NCBI GenBank assembly: GCA_015069565.1
Contig: SVIJ01000002.1
Coordinates: 1-64,000 of the forward strand
DNA: 64,000 bases
Source: Clostridiales bacterium
Lineage (GTDB): Bacteria > Bacillota > Clostridia > Christensenellales > Borkfalkiaceae
Direction of reading: 5' to 3'
Numbering within the stretch: position 1 is the first letter of the stretch; every line of letters starts with the position of its first letter. The notes below the pieces were generated by a model. It did not search any database and was not told the origin of the DNA. It saw only the letters and a program-made list of their open reading frames with translations. The position numbers and the translations under genes are program-made. Shown in pieces: positions 34,534 to 43,247 of this stretch.

Positions 34534-34655
34534 GTCGATGAGAGATCGACAGCACATAATACAGCACGACCAACCTTTGGTTGAGATTTTCTCAACCTAA
34601 AGAACCTCCACCTAAAAGGAAAACGGATGCCGAAACGCATCCGTTTTCTTTTTAG
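34534..34655 (+). ncRNA. Candidate small RNA
   Basis: TATAAT at 34522-34527, hairpin GTCGAT-GAGAG-ATCGAC, hairpin GGTTGAG-ATTTT-CTCAACC, single-stranded CCTCCACC, terminator AAAACGGATGC-CGAAAC-GCATCCGTTTTCTTTTT. Confidence 0.4.
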
Positions 34656-34669
34656 CTATTTTTCAAGAA

Positions 34670-37600
34670 TTATTTTGCCGATTTTGCGATGGACGCCTTT
34701 GCCTTTTCCACAACGTTTTCTACTGTGAAGCCGAAGTGGGGGAACAAAACGCCTGCGGGTGCGGAAGCACCGAACGAACGCATCGCGATGATTTCGCCGT
34801 TGTCGCCTGCATACTTGTACCAGCTATACGGGCAAGCCGCTTCCACGCATACGCGCGCTTTCAAATTGGAAGGCAATACGCTTTCCTTGTATTCGTCGCT
34901 CTGCTTTTCGAACTCTTCAAAGCAAGGCATGGAAATCACTCTCGCCTTCACGCCTTCTTCCGCAAGCGCCGCCTTTGCCTTGACGCAAAGCTCTACTTCC
35001 GAGCCCGAAGCAATGAGCAGTACGTCGGGCGTGCCTTCGCAGTCTTCCAAAACGTAGCCCCCTTTGAGCGCATTCTTGCCGCTATTTTCGTACTGGGGCA
35101 GAGCCTGACGGGTGAGTACGAGCACGGTGGGCTCGCTGCCGCTCATCGCGGAAACCCAAGCCGCCGCCGTTTCTTTGCCGTCCGCAGGGCGGTAGACCTT
35201 CATACCAGGTACGGAACGAAGCATAATGAGCTGTTCTACGGGCTGGTGGGTAGGGCCGTCTTCGCCGACGCCGATACTATCGTGGGTCATGATATAGGTG
35301 ACAGGCAAGCCCATCAGCGCCGCAAGACGCATTGCAGGTTTGCAGTAATCGGAGAACACGAAGAAGGTTGCGCAGTACGCCTGCATACCGCCGTGCAGCT
35401 GCAAGCCGTTGCAAATCGCCGCCATCGCGTGTTCACGGATACCGAAGTGAATGTTTCTGCCTGCAAAATCGGTGGGCGCGAACGTGCCGAAGGTGACCGC
35501 GTCCGTATTCTTCATATCCGAAAGGTTGGAAGGTCCAAGGTCAGCCGAGCCGCCGATGAGAGCAGGAAGCTCTTGCGCGAGCACGTTGAGTACCTGTGCC
35601 GACGTTTGGCGGGTTGCCATAGGCTTTGCAAAATCGTACAGACCTTCGATTTCATCGAAGTTGGGCTTTTCGCCAGCCATCATCTTCTTATAGAGAGCCG
35701 CAAGCTCGGGATATTCCGCTTCGTACGCCGCGAACTTTTCCTTCCAAGCGTCCTGCTTCGCCGCGCCTGCCGCCGCTGCCTTTGCGCAGTGCTCGAAGAC
35801 TTCTTCGGGGCATTCGAAGGGAGCGTAATCCCAGCCGAGCTTTTCCTTCGTGAGCTGTAAATTTTCCTTGCCAAGGGGAGCGCCGTGCGATTTTGCGCTG
35901 TCCTGCAAGGGGGAATACTGACCGATGTGTGTCTTGCAGATGATGATGGAAGGCTTATCCGTTCTTGCCTTCGCTTCTTCGATCGCCGCCGAGAGCGCGT
36001 CTACGTCGTCGGGGCGGGTGGCAAGGTCAACGTGGAGCACCTGCCAGTTTTGCGCCGCAAAGCGCGCGCCTACGTGTTCCTTAAAGGTGATGTCCGTATC
36101 CCCTTCGATGGTGATGTCGTTGTCGTCGTAGATCAAAATGAGCTTGCCGAGCTGATGCGCGCCTGCAAACGAGCAAGCTTCGTAGGAGATACCTTCTTCC
36201 AAACAGCCGTCGCCGCAAAGAACGTAGGTATAGTGATTTACGATTTCAAAGCCAGGCTTGTTGAAGCGAGCCGCAAGGTTGGCTTCCGCCATCGCCATAC
36301 CGACCGCGTTTGCAATCCCTTGACCCAAGGGGCCCGTCGTCGTTTCCACACCTGTGGTGTGGCGGTATTCGGGGTGACCTGCCGTCTTCGCGCCGAGCTG
36401 ACGGAAGTTCATCAGGTCTTCCTTTTCCAGTCCAAAGCCGTAAAGATGCAACAGCGAGTAGTACATCGCCGAGCCGTGACCTGCTGAAAGCACGAAACGG
36501 TCTCTATCGTCCCATTGCACGTCCTTGGGGTTGAACTTCAAGAAGTGTTGGAACAGGGTGTAGGCAATCGGCGCACAGCCAAGGGGAAGCCCGGGATGCC
36601 CGGATTTTGCCTTTTCAATGGCTTCTGCGGAGAGCACGCGGATCGCGTTGATCGTGGTTTTTTGAACGTTCATAGAAATATCTCCTGTTAAAATATTATT
36701 TTTCGTGTTTTGGTTGCAGGGCGCTTGGGGTTGCGGCTTTTTGCCGAGCTTGGAAACGAAAGGGGTCAAGTCCAAGAACTCATAGCGCTTTAAGAAATTA
36801 TACAAATCCTGCAAAATGAGCTGTGTGCCGCCCACGCTTTCGCTTTCAGCGTTGATGGGAAGAATGGGGTCGTGCAGGCTCATACGCATCAGTGCCCAGC
36901 CGTCGCCCAAATCCTTCGCATAGTTTACCCGATAGCCTTCGTGGTTATCCGTTGCGGGCGTGAGCCCCTTTTTGCCGTTTGCGTACCCCTTGAAATCTTC
37001 AATCACCTGTCCGCCGAGCGTCTTGAAATCCACCCCTTGGCGGAATTTCACACGCACTTCCGTTTCTTCTTTTGGCAGGGGCATGTCCGCGATGAGCGCG
37101 GAAAGCTCCCTTCCTTGGCGGCTTTCCTGCGCAAGCGCGATGAGCAGCCTTGTGATAAGATACGCGCCGTCGTCCAAGAAGTAGTTTTCCTGCAAAGCGG
37201 CGTGGCCGCTCGTTTCAATGGCAAGGGGAGTGTATTCCCCTGCGGCGTTCAAACGAATCGCTTCGTCTATCACGTTTTTATATCCGCGCTTGAAGCGGTG
37301 GTGTCTGCCGCCGTTTGCCGTGATGAAGGCGGCAAGCCCGTCCGAAGTCACGCTATCGGTGACGATCGTACCTGCTTTTTCACGCAAAAGCACCGCCGAG
37401 ATGAGCGCAATCAAGCGGTTGCGGTTGAGCTCCTTTCCGCCCTTTTCCACCGCGCCAGCGCGGTCTACGTCCGTATCGAAGATGATGCCGAAATCGGCGT
37501 CTACGCGTCTTACCGCGTCGCAAACCGATTGCATCGCTTTCTTGTTTTCAGGGTTGGGGATGTGGTTGGGGAAAGAGCCGTCGGGCTCTAAGAACTGCGA

Positions 37601-38263
37601 GCCCGTAATATCCGCGCCGAGCGGAAGAAGCACCTCGGTGGCGAAAAAGCCGCCTGCGCCGTTGCCTGCGTCCACCAAAATCCTCTTGCCTTCCAAGGGG
37701 CGTTCTTCGCCTGTCTTTGCGCGAACGAGCGCCACCAAATTGCTTGCATAGTCGTGTAAGTAGGGGGCATGTACGGTTTCACCCTTGATTGTTTGGGAAA
37801 AATCTTCCGCGGCAAGGGTGAGAATTTCCTTCATTTCCTTGCCGTCCAAGCCGCCGCCCGTATGGAAAAATTTCATGCCGTTGCGGTTGAAGGGCAAATG
37901 GCTTGCCGTAATCATCACGCTGCCGTCGCAGGGGTACTTAGCCAAGCGGCGTTCGTCTTTTAAGAGCATGAACATCGAAGGGGTGGTGGAAAGCCCTGTG
38001 GAAACAGCGTTAGCGCCGACGGAAACGATACCGTCCAAGGTCGCCGCCGAAAGGGAAGGGGAAGAAAGCCGACTGTCGTAGCCGACTGCCACCGTCACCT
38101 TGTCTTTACCGAGCTTTCGTTGCAGCCATACGGCGAACGCCTTGGCAATCTGCTTGACCGTTGCGCTATCCAGCGTAATCGGTTCGCCGTCCACGCCGTC
38201 GATGGCAACGCCGCGCACGTCCGTGCCGTTTCTCAGTGATAAGTAATGCTCTGCTGCGTTCAT
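34670..38263 (-). CDS. Fused phosphohexomutase (PMM/PGM family) and transketolase in a single reading frame
   Basis: N-term GTDVRG...TASHLPFNRNGMKFFHTGGGL...DTDVDRAG; C-term transketolase from MNVQKTTINAIRVLSAEAIEKAKSGHPGLPLG (internal ATG at 36671-36673, preceded by AGGAG). Confidence 0.85.
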   Translation of the reverse strand: MNAAEHYLSLRNGTDVRGVAIDGVDGEPITLDSATVKQIAKAFAVWLQRKLGKDKVTVAVGYDSRLSSPSLSAATLDGIVSVGANAVSTGLSTTPSMFMLLKDERRLAKYPCDGSVMITASHLPFNRNGMKFFHTGGGLDGKEMKEILTLAAEDFSQTIKGETVHAPYLHDYASNLVALVRAKTGEERPLEGKRILVDAGNGAGGFFATEVLLPLGADITGSQFLEPDGSFPNHIPNPENKKAMQSVCDAVRRVDADFGIIFDTDVDRAGAVEKGGKELNRNRLIALISAVLLREKAGTIVTDSVTSDGLAAFITANGGRHHRFKRGYKNVIDEAIRLNAAGEYTPLAIETSGHAALQENYFLDDGAYLITRLLIALAQESRQGRELSALIADMPLPKEETEVRVKFRQGVDFKTLGGQVIEDFKGYANGKKGLTPATDNHEGYRVNYAKDLGDGWALMRMSLHDPILPINAESESVGGTQLILQDLYNFLKRYEFLDLTPFVSKLGKKPQPQAPCNQNTKNNILTGDISMNVQKTTINAIRVLSAEAIEKAKSGHPGLPLGCAPIAYTLFQHFLKFNPKDVQWDDRDRFVLSAGHGSAMYYSLLHLYGFGLEKEDLMNFRQLGAKTAGHPEYRHTTGVETTTGPLGQGIANAVGMAMAEANLAARFNKPGFEIVNHYTYVLCGDGCLEEGISYEACSFAGAHQLGKLILIYDDNDITIEGDTDITFKEHVGARFAAQNWQVLHVDLATRPDDVDALSAAIEEAKARTDKPSIIICKTHIGQYSPLQDSAKSHGAPLGKENLQLTKEKLGWDYAPFECPEEVFEHCAKAAAAGAAKQDAWKEKFAAYEAEYPELAALYKKMMAGEKPNFDEIEGLYDFAKPMATRQTSAQVLNVLAQELPALIGGSADLGPSNLSDMKNTDAVTFGTFAPTDFAGRNIHFGIREHAMAAICNGLQLHGGMQAYCATFFVFSDYCKPAMRLAALMGLPVTYIMTHDSIGVGEDGPTHQPVEQLIMLRSVPGMKVYRPADGKETAAAWVSAMSGSEPTVLVLTRQALPQYENSGKNALKGGYVLEDCEGTPDVLLIASGSEVELCVKAKAALAEEGVKARVISMPCFEEFEKQSDEYKESVLPSNLKARVCVEAACPYSWYKYAGDNGEIIAMRSFGASAPAGVLFPHFGFTVENVVEKAKASIAKSAK

Positions 38264-38439
38264 TTTCGTCCATCCTTTTTTGGGGATGATTTTTTTCAAA
38301 AATCCCACTAATAGCATTATAGCCTATTTTTTTCCTTTTTTCAAGTGTTTGGAAGCAAAAACTTTTTGGAAATTCTTCTTTTGCGCTACTGGCGGCAAAA
38401 AGCAGATAAAGAGAATGGGAAGAAAATGAAGAAAAACGC

Positions 38440-38468
38440 TTGCATTTTTTGGGCAGAGGGTATATACT
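38440..38468 (+). promoter_or_regulatory. SigA promoter of the cobalamin riboswitch transcript
   Basis: TTGCAT-N17-TATACT. Confidence 0.7.
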
Positions 38469-38476
38469 GTAATCAC

Positions 38477-38656
38477 AACTAAAAGATGCACGGTACGGCT
38501 GATAAGCGCAGCCGTTTAATAGGGAAACGAGTATTGCTCTGCTACCCCCGTAACCGTAGGAATGCTTTGCCCCTTTTCATTGTCGAAAGATGAGAAGAAA
38601 GGGGGCAGGTATGCGATGAACGCATACAAGGCGTTGTAAGCCGGGAGACCTGCCGA
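38477..38656 (+). promoter_or_regulatory. Cobalamin (B12) riboswitch
   Basis: AATAGGGAAACGAGTATTGCTCTGCTACCCCCGTAACCG core; B12 box AGCCGGGAGACCTGCC (38639-38654) pairing with GGCAGGT. Confidence 0.88.
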
Positions 38657-38748
38657 AGAAAAACAATAGTTTTTTGCGTCTTTACCACCCTTTTGCGGGG
38701 ATGCGAAAGAAGGTGCGCTAAGCCACGTTTTGCCGTGGCGGTTTTGCG

Positions 38749-38782
38749 TTGTCTTTTTTCGCTAGAAAAAAGACAATTTTTT
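38749..38782 (+). terminator. Attenuator/terminator between riboswitch and downstream CDS
   Basis: TTGTCTTTTTTC-GCTA-GAAAAAAGACAA-TTTTTT, perfect 12-bp stem. Confidence 0.8.
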
Positions 38783-38815
38783 GTTGCCCGACGAAGGTCG
38801 GGAAAGGAGTGAAAC

Positions 38816-39238
38816 ATGAAAAAACTTTTGGCGTGTCTATTTGCGGCGGTGGGGCTTTTCGTCTTTGCGGCGTGCGGAACATCGAACGGCGCGGGCAAAA
38901 CGGTCGCTAACGTGATCAAGGAAGAAAATATGGTGATTATCACCATCGAAGAAGTGGACGGCGAGCCCACGCTTTTGGACGTAATGAACGATTTGAAGGA
39001 CGGCGGAAAGCTTACTTTCACCGTTTTAGCGGACGGAATGGTTGCTTCCATCGAAGGGAAAGAGAATGCGGCGGACTGGTCGGCGGTTTGGATGCTGTAC
39101 ACGTCGGACAGCGAGATGGCGGACGCTTCTTTTAGTATCGAATGGCAAGGGGAAAGTTGCGGTTCGGCGGTGGTGGGCGCAAATGCGCTTGGCGTGCTCG
39201 CAGGCGAAAGGTATATTTGGTATTATCAAAGCTTCTAA
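38816..39238 (+). CDS. DUF4430 (transcobalamin-like) lipoprotein
   Basis: Lipobox FAACG; ...LLDVMNDLKDGGKLTFTVLADGMVASIEGKENAADWSAVWMLYTSD; downstream of a B12 riboswitch. Confidence 0.75.
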   Translation: MKKLLACLFAAVGLFVFAACGTSNGAGKTVANVIKEENMVIITIEEVDGEPTLLDVMNDLKDGGKLTFTVLADGMVASIEGKENAADWSAVWMLYTSDSEMADASFSIEWQGESCGSAVVGANALGVLAGERYIWYYQSF

Positions 39239-39242
39239 AACA

Positions 39243-39428
39243 GTGAATGGAACGCGTTGCGTTCGTGAATTGTCGTTGACGCGACGTGAATTGTTTGCCT
39301 GTGGCAAACGTTGCGGTAGAGTTTCAATGTTTCCATAACGCAAGGCAACGCCTTGCAATTCACGACGGCTGTGCCGTCAATTCACGCGTTTGAAAAACGC
39401 AATTCACGATTGCCTTGCAATCATTCAC
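39243..39428. repeat. Family A hairpin repeat inside the B12 operon
   Basis: 3 left hairpins, CAAGGCAACGCCTTGC core, 3 right hairpins. Confidence 0.85.
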
Positions 39429-39459
39429 TTTCTATTACTTTCCCTATGGCAGGTATGCG

Positions 39460-40011
39460 ATGAACGAAAAAATAGACGTAAAAAACAAAGTGGCGCGCTC
39501 CGCAAAGGAAGTGGCGAGAACGGCGGTCTTTTTGGCTGCCGTTATCGGCGTACAATATGCCTTTGCCGCCATTCCCTTCGTGGAAGTGGTCACTCTGCTG
39601 TTTGCCTGCTACGCCTATGTGTTCGGTGCAGGGCGCGGAGTGGTCGCGGCGGTGCTGTTCGCCCTGCTTCGGCAGCTCCTTTTCGGGGTTTATCCCGTCG
39701 TACTTATCCTGTACTGCGTGCATTTTTCCTTCCTTTCACTCGTCTTTGGCGGCTTGAAACGGTTTTGCCCGTGGAAGGGCTGGCGGCTAATTATCCTTGC
39801 CATCGCGGCGGCGGTTGTGTGTACGGTTGCCTTTACCCTTTTAGACGACCTGCTCACCCCCCTTTGGTATAGCTATTCCGCACGCGCGGCAAGAGCGTAC
39901 TTTGTGGCGTCGCTGCCGTTTATGCTCGGGCAATCGGTATGTGTGGCGGTCACGGTCGGCGGACTTTTTTTGCCCCTGACAAAAGCGTTATTTTTTGTAA
40001 AAAATACGTAA
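39460..40011 (+). CDS. ECF transporter S component (probably cobalamin/corrinoid)
   Basis: About 6 TM segments, ECF-S-like; downstream of the B12 riboswitch and DUF4430 gene. Confidence 0.7.
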   Translation: MNEKIDVKNKVARSAKEVARTAVFLAAVIGVQYAFAAIPFVEVVTLLFACYAYVFGAGRGVVAAVLFALLRQLLFGVYPVVLILYCVHFSFLSLVFGGLKRFCPWKGWRLIILAIAAAVVCTVAFTLLDDLLTPLWYSYSARAARAYFVASLPFMLGQSVCVAVTVGGLFLPLTKALFFVKNT

Positions 40012-40090
40012 GAATTTTCAAGCAAAGGTCTTGCTTTTTTCATTAGGTTTTGCTACAATAGAAAAAATTCGTTTTGAAGGAAGGTATCTT

Positions 40091-41320
40091 ATGACGTTTG
40101 AACAGGCAAAGGCGCTCTTGCAGGCGCACGGTCAAGAACATCTTTTGGCGTATTACGACGAGCTGTCCGCTGCGGAACAGGCAAGCTTGTTGCAGGTGAT
40201 TTCCGAGCTCGATTGGAGCTTTGAAGAAGAACTCAAAAACCCCGCCGATTTGACGGGCGCAGGGCGTGATATTCAGCCCATCAAGGGTATGGATTTGCCT
40301 GAAATCGAAGCGCGCAAAGCGGAGTTCGAAGCCATCGGCGTAGAAGCAATCAAGGCAGGCAAGGTGGCGGCGGTGCTTCTTGCAGGCGGTATGGGTACTC
40401 GTTTGGGCGTGGACGGGCCGAAGGGCGCGTACAATATCGGTATTACCAAGCCCTTGTACATCTTCGAACAGCAGATGAAAAATATTATGGACGTCGTAAA
40501 CAAGGTGGGCGTGTACGTTCCCCTGTACATTATGACGAGCGATAAAAACCACGACGCAACGACGGCGTTCTGGGCGGAGCACAAGTACTTCGGCTATCCG
40601 TCCGAGCTTGTGAAATTCTTTAAGCAGGATATGGCGCCTGCGGTGGATTATGACGGCAAAATCCTTCTCGAAACGAAGGGTATGCCTGCGATGTCCCCCA
40701 ACGGCAACGGCGGTTGGTTTGCGTCCATGAAGCGCGCAGGGCTCGTGGAAGACTTGCACCAAAAGGGCGTGGAATGGCTGAATATCTACGCAGTAGATAA
40801 CGTTTTGCAACGCATTGCCGATCCCGTATTCGTCGGCGCGACGATTGCGACGGGCGTGAACTGCGGTGCGAAGTCGATTTCCAAGACCAACCCCTACGAA
40901 AAGGTGGGCGTGCTTTGCCAAGACGGCGATAAGCCCGACATCATCGAATACTACGAGCTCACGGACGAAATGGCGAACCAAAAGGACGAAGACGGCAACC
41001 TTGCGTATCGCTTTGGCGTAATTATGAACTACCTGTTCCGTCTTTCCAGGCTCGAAGAAATCGTGGAACAGAAAATCCCCGTCCACATCGTGGAAAAGAA
41101 GATTGAATGTCTTTGCGAAGACGGCGTGACGAGAAAGCCCGAAAAGGAAAACGGGAAGAAGTTCGAGCTGTTGGCGGTGGACCTCATCAAGCTTATGGGC
41201 AGCGTTTTGCCGTACGTGGTCGTTCGTGAAAAGGAATTCGCACCCATCAAGAACAAGACGGGCGTTGACAGCGTCGAAAGCGCAAGAGAGCTTTTGAAGC
41301 TCAACGGAGTGGAACTCTAA
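40091..41320 (+). CDS. UDPGP-family UTP-sugar-1-phosphate uridylyltransferase
   Basis: VAAVLLAGGMGTRLGVDGPKGAYNIGITKPLYIFE; eukaryotic-type UDPGP/AGX pattern. Confidence 0.85.
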   Translation: MTFEQAKALLQAHGQEHLLAYYDELSAAEQASLLQVISELDWSFEEELKNPADLTGAGRDIQPIKGMDLPEIEARKAEFEAIGVEAIKAGKVAAVLLAGGMGTRLGVDGPKGAYNIGITKPLYIFEQQMKNIMDVVNKVGVYVPLYIMTSDKNHDATTAFWAEHKYFGYPSELVKFFKQDMAPAVDYDGKILLETKGMPAMSPNGNGGWFASMKRAGLVEDLHQKGVEWLNIYAVDNVLQRIADPVFVGATIATGVNCGAKSISKTNPYEKVGVLCQDGDKPDIIEYYELTDEMANQKDEDGNLAYRFGVIMNYLFRLSRLEEIVEQKIPVHIVEKKIECLCEDGVTRKPEKENGKKFELLAVDLIKLMGSVLPYVVVREKEFAPIKNKTGVDSVESARELLKLNGVEL

Positions 41321-41673
41321 TGGCGACGGATTTGGTCGGGAACGTAAAGCTGCAACGGTTTATCGAGTTGCTTGCCGAGCTTAACCACCTGACGGCGGAC
41401 GCGATCCGCTCGGGAGAGCTTGCTCTGATCACGAAAATGAACGGCGTGATCAAGGAAATGCACTCCATTCAAAGCGTTGGGGAAGAAGAAGCGTATACGG
41501 CAATCGAAGAAGACGCGCAGGTGATTTATAAGAATTTCGACGCGGCGGCGCAGATGCTCAAAAGCAACGAAAACGGTTCGATTGACGGCGCGACGAATGC
41601 GGCGGTAAAAATGTTCCTGAAGAACATTTTTCAGGCGACGGTGAATATCGTCCATGCTTACGGCTTGGCATAA
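41320..41673 (+). CDS. Hypothetical helical protein
   Basis: 117-aa ORF overlapping the upstream stop codon. Confidence 0.5.
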   Translation: MATDLVGNVKLQRFIELLAELNHLTADAIRSGELALITKMNGVIKEMHSIQSVGEEEAYTAIEEDAQVIYKNFDAAAQMLKSNENGSIDGATNAAVKMFLKNIFQATVNIVHAYGLA

Positions 41674-41705
41674 AAAAGAACGCTTTATACAAAAGTGGGG
41701 TAGAT

Positions 41706-42047
41706 ATGGGATTTTTTTTCAGTAGCAGAAGATTGAGCGAGTGGAGCAAAAAGATGAAGGAAGCGGTGGATGCCGCCAGTCAATTTCCACCGTTTGGCGG
41801 AAACGACGTATATTTTACGACGCACGAGCTGACGGACAGTATTAAAATACACGGCAAGGTGTATTACGATCCCGACGCGTACGTCGGTAGTGGTTGGTCG
41901 CAGCATAAATTGACACGTCAGGAAGCGCAGGATATGTTTTTGGACAGCGTGCAGACGTGGGTTTCGATGAAGTGTAGCGATCTTGAAGGACCCGTTCCTA
42001 CCATAAAAGGTACTTTTTACGTTGTAAAAAGCCATTGGAAATATTGA
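41706..42047 (+). CDS. Hypothetical protein
   Basis: Isolated 113-aa ORF between genes. Confidence 0.45.
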   Translation: MGFFFSSRRLSEWSKKMKEAVDAASQFPPFGGNDVYFTTHELTDSIKIHGKVYYDPDAYVGSGWSQHKLTRQEAQDMFLDSVQTWVSMKCSDLEGPVPTIKGTFYVVKSHWKY

Positions 42048-42075
42048 AAAAAGAGCCTTTTTAGGCTCTTTTTTT
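42048..42075 (+). terminator. Rho-independent terminator
   Basis: AAAAAAGAGCC-TTTTTA-GGCTCTTTTTTT. Confidence 0.75.
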
Positions 42076-42096
42076 GCAAAAATAAAGGAGAAAAAG

Positions 42097-42699
42097 ATGG
42101 AAAAGGTATTGTCTGCAAGAGAGCTGTTTCAAGCCTTGAAAGCGGAGCTTAAAAAGAACAAAAGTTTGCAAGAAACATATCATCATCATAAACCTTGGAC
42201 GGATTATATTAAAAAGCTTACGGAAACAATCATTGGCAAAGAAAAGGTCAGCAGAGAGTATTATCGGTTGGATAGCTTGAAATACGAGTACACCGATTTT
42301 TACAAGGAATACGGTGACGTAAAAAGAAAGTATTTTGACGGCGGAAAGTATTTGTCCGTACATAACTGGCGGAACGTATACACCATTGAATACGAAAACA
42401 GCGCAAAGGACTGGACGGATGAGCTTGTCAAACTTTCCCATTTGCGCAGTGAAATGAAGGTGATTATCACCTATTCCGAATGGGAAGGGGGCAAAGACGA
42501 GTATCTTGCTTTGATTGAAAAGAAGGTGGCGTTTGCCGTAGAGCTTTTGAAGAACTGCCAAGAGCTGGCGTTGCAGGATAAGTGGTTGCTTGTGTTTGGG
42601 CCGTGCGGAGCAAGCGGTCGGGACGTTTACGACAAGGATCTTGCCGAGCATTTTGTGGGCTATGAAATGCAAGGCGGAAGGTTTGTAAAAATAGATTGA
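42097..42699 (+). CDS. Hypothetical protein
   Basis: 200-aa ORF with SD AGGAG upstream. Confidence 0.5.
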   Translation: MEKVLSARELFQALKAELKKNKSLQETYHHHKPWTDYIKKLTETIIGKEKVSREYYRLDSLKYEYTDFYKEYGDVKRKYFDGGKYLSVHNWRNVYTIEYENSAKDWTDELVKLSHLRSEMKVIITYSEWEGGKDEYLALIEKKVAFAVELLKNCQELALQDKWLLVFGPCGASGRDVYDKDLAEHFVGYEMQGGRFVKID

Positions 42700-42878
42700 C
42701 GGCTACCATGTCCGCGTTGAACATGGATTTTTGGGTGGTTGAAAGCAAATATTTGGCGTCTGCAAGAGCGGAAAATATCCGCTCTTGTTTTTTTGCGGAA
42801 GGGCAAGGACACCTCATCCGAGCGGCTTCACCACCCACCTTCCCCTTAAAGGGGAAGGCAAGGTGGAAATCGTGTACA

Positions 42879-43088
42879 GTGAATGGAACGCGTTGCGTTC
42901 GTGAATTGAAATCTACGATTTCGTGAATTGTCGCTGGTGCGACGTGAATTGTTTGCCTATGGCAAACGTTGCGGAAGAATTGAAATTTTTCCATAACGCA
43001 AGGCAACGCCTTGCAATTCACGACGGCGTTGCCGTCAATTCACGCGTTTGCAAACGCAATTCACGATTGCTACAAGCAATCCATTCAC
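42879..43088. repeat. Family A hairpin repeat, most complete copy
   Basis: Four left hairpins separated by GTGAATT, central core, three right hairpins separated by AATTCAC, end CATTCAC. Confidence 0.88.
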
Positions 43089-43096
43089 TTTAATAT

Positions 43097-43135
43097 GTCA
43101 TTCTGAGCGGAGCGATAGCGCAGTCGAAGAATCTG
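43097..43135. repeat. TGTCATTCTGAGCG-type dispersed repeat
   Basis: TGTCATTCTGAGCGGAGCGATAGCGCAGTCGAAGAATCT; related to 7703-7765. Confidence 0.65.
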
Positions 43136-43247
43136 GCTGAATTAACGGCAAAAATTGTTGGGTTTTGGCGGGTAAATGCTCTTGACTTTTCGTTTGGCGG
43201 TGTGTTATAATCCTTTATGATTATAAACTTCTATCAAGGAGCAGCTT

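Noticed and set aside
42879-43088. CRISPR-like repeat-spacer appearance of AATTCAC arrays
   Set aside because: Repeat units are only 7 nt, the spacers are self-complementary hairpins shared between loci, and no cas genes are present.
43090-43247. Possible T-box upstream of ileS
   Set aside because: No specifier stem, T-box sequence or antiterminator seen; the promoter is too close to the start codon.
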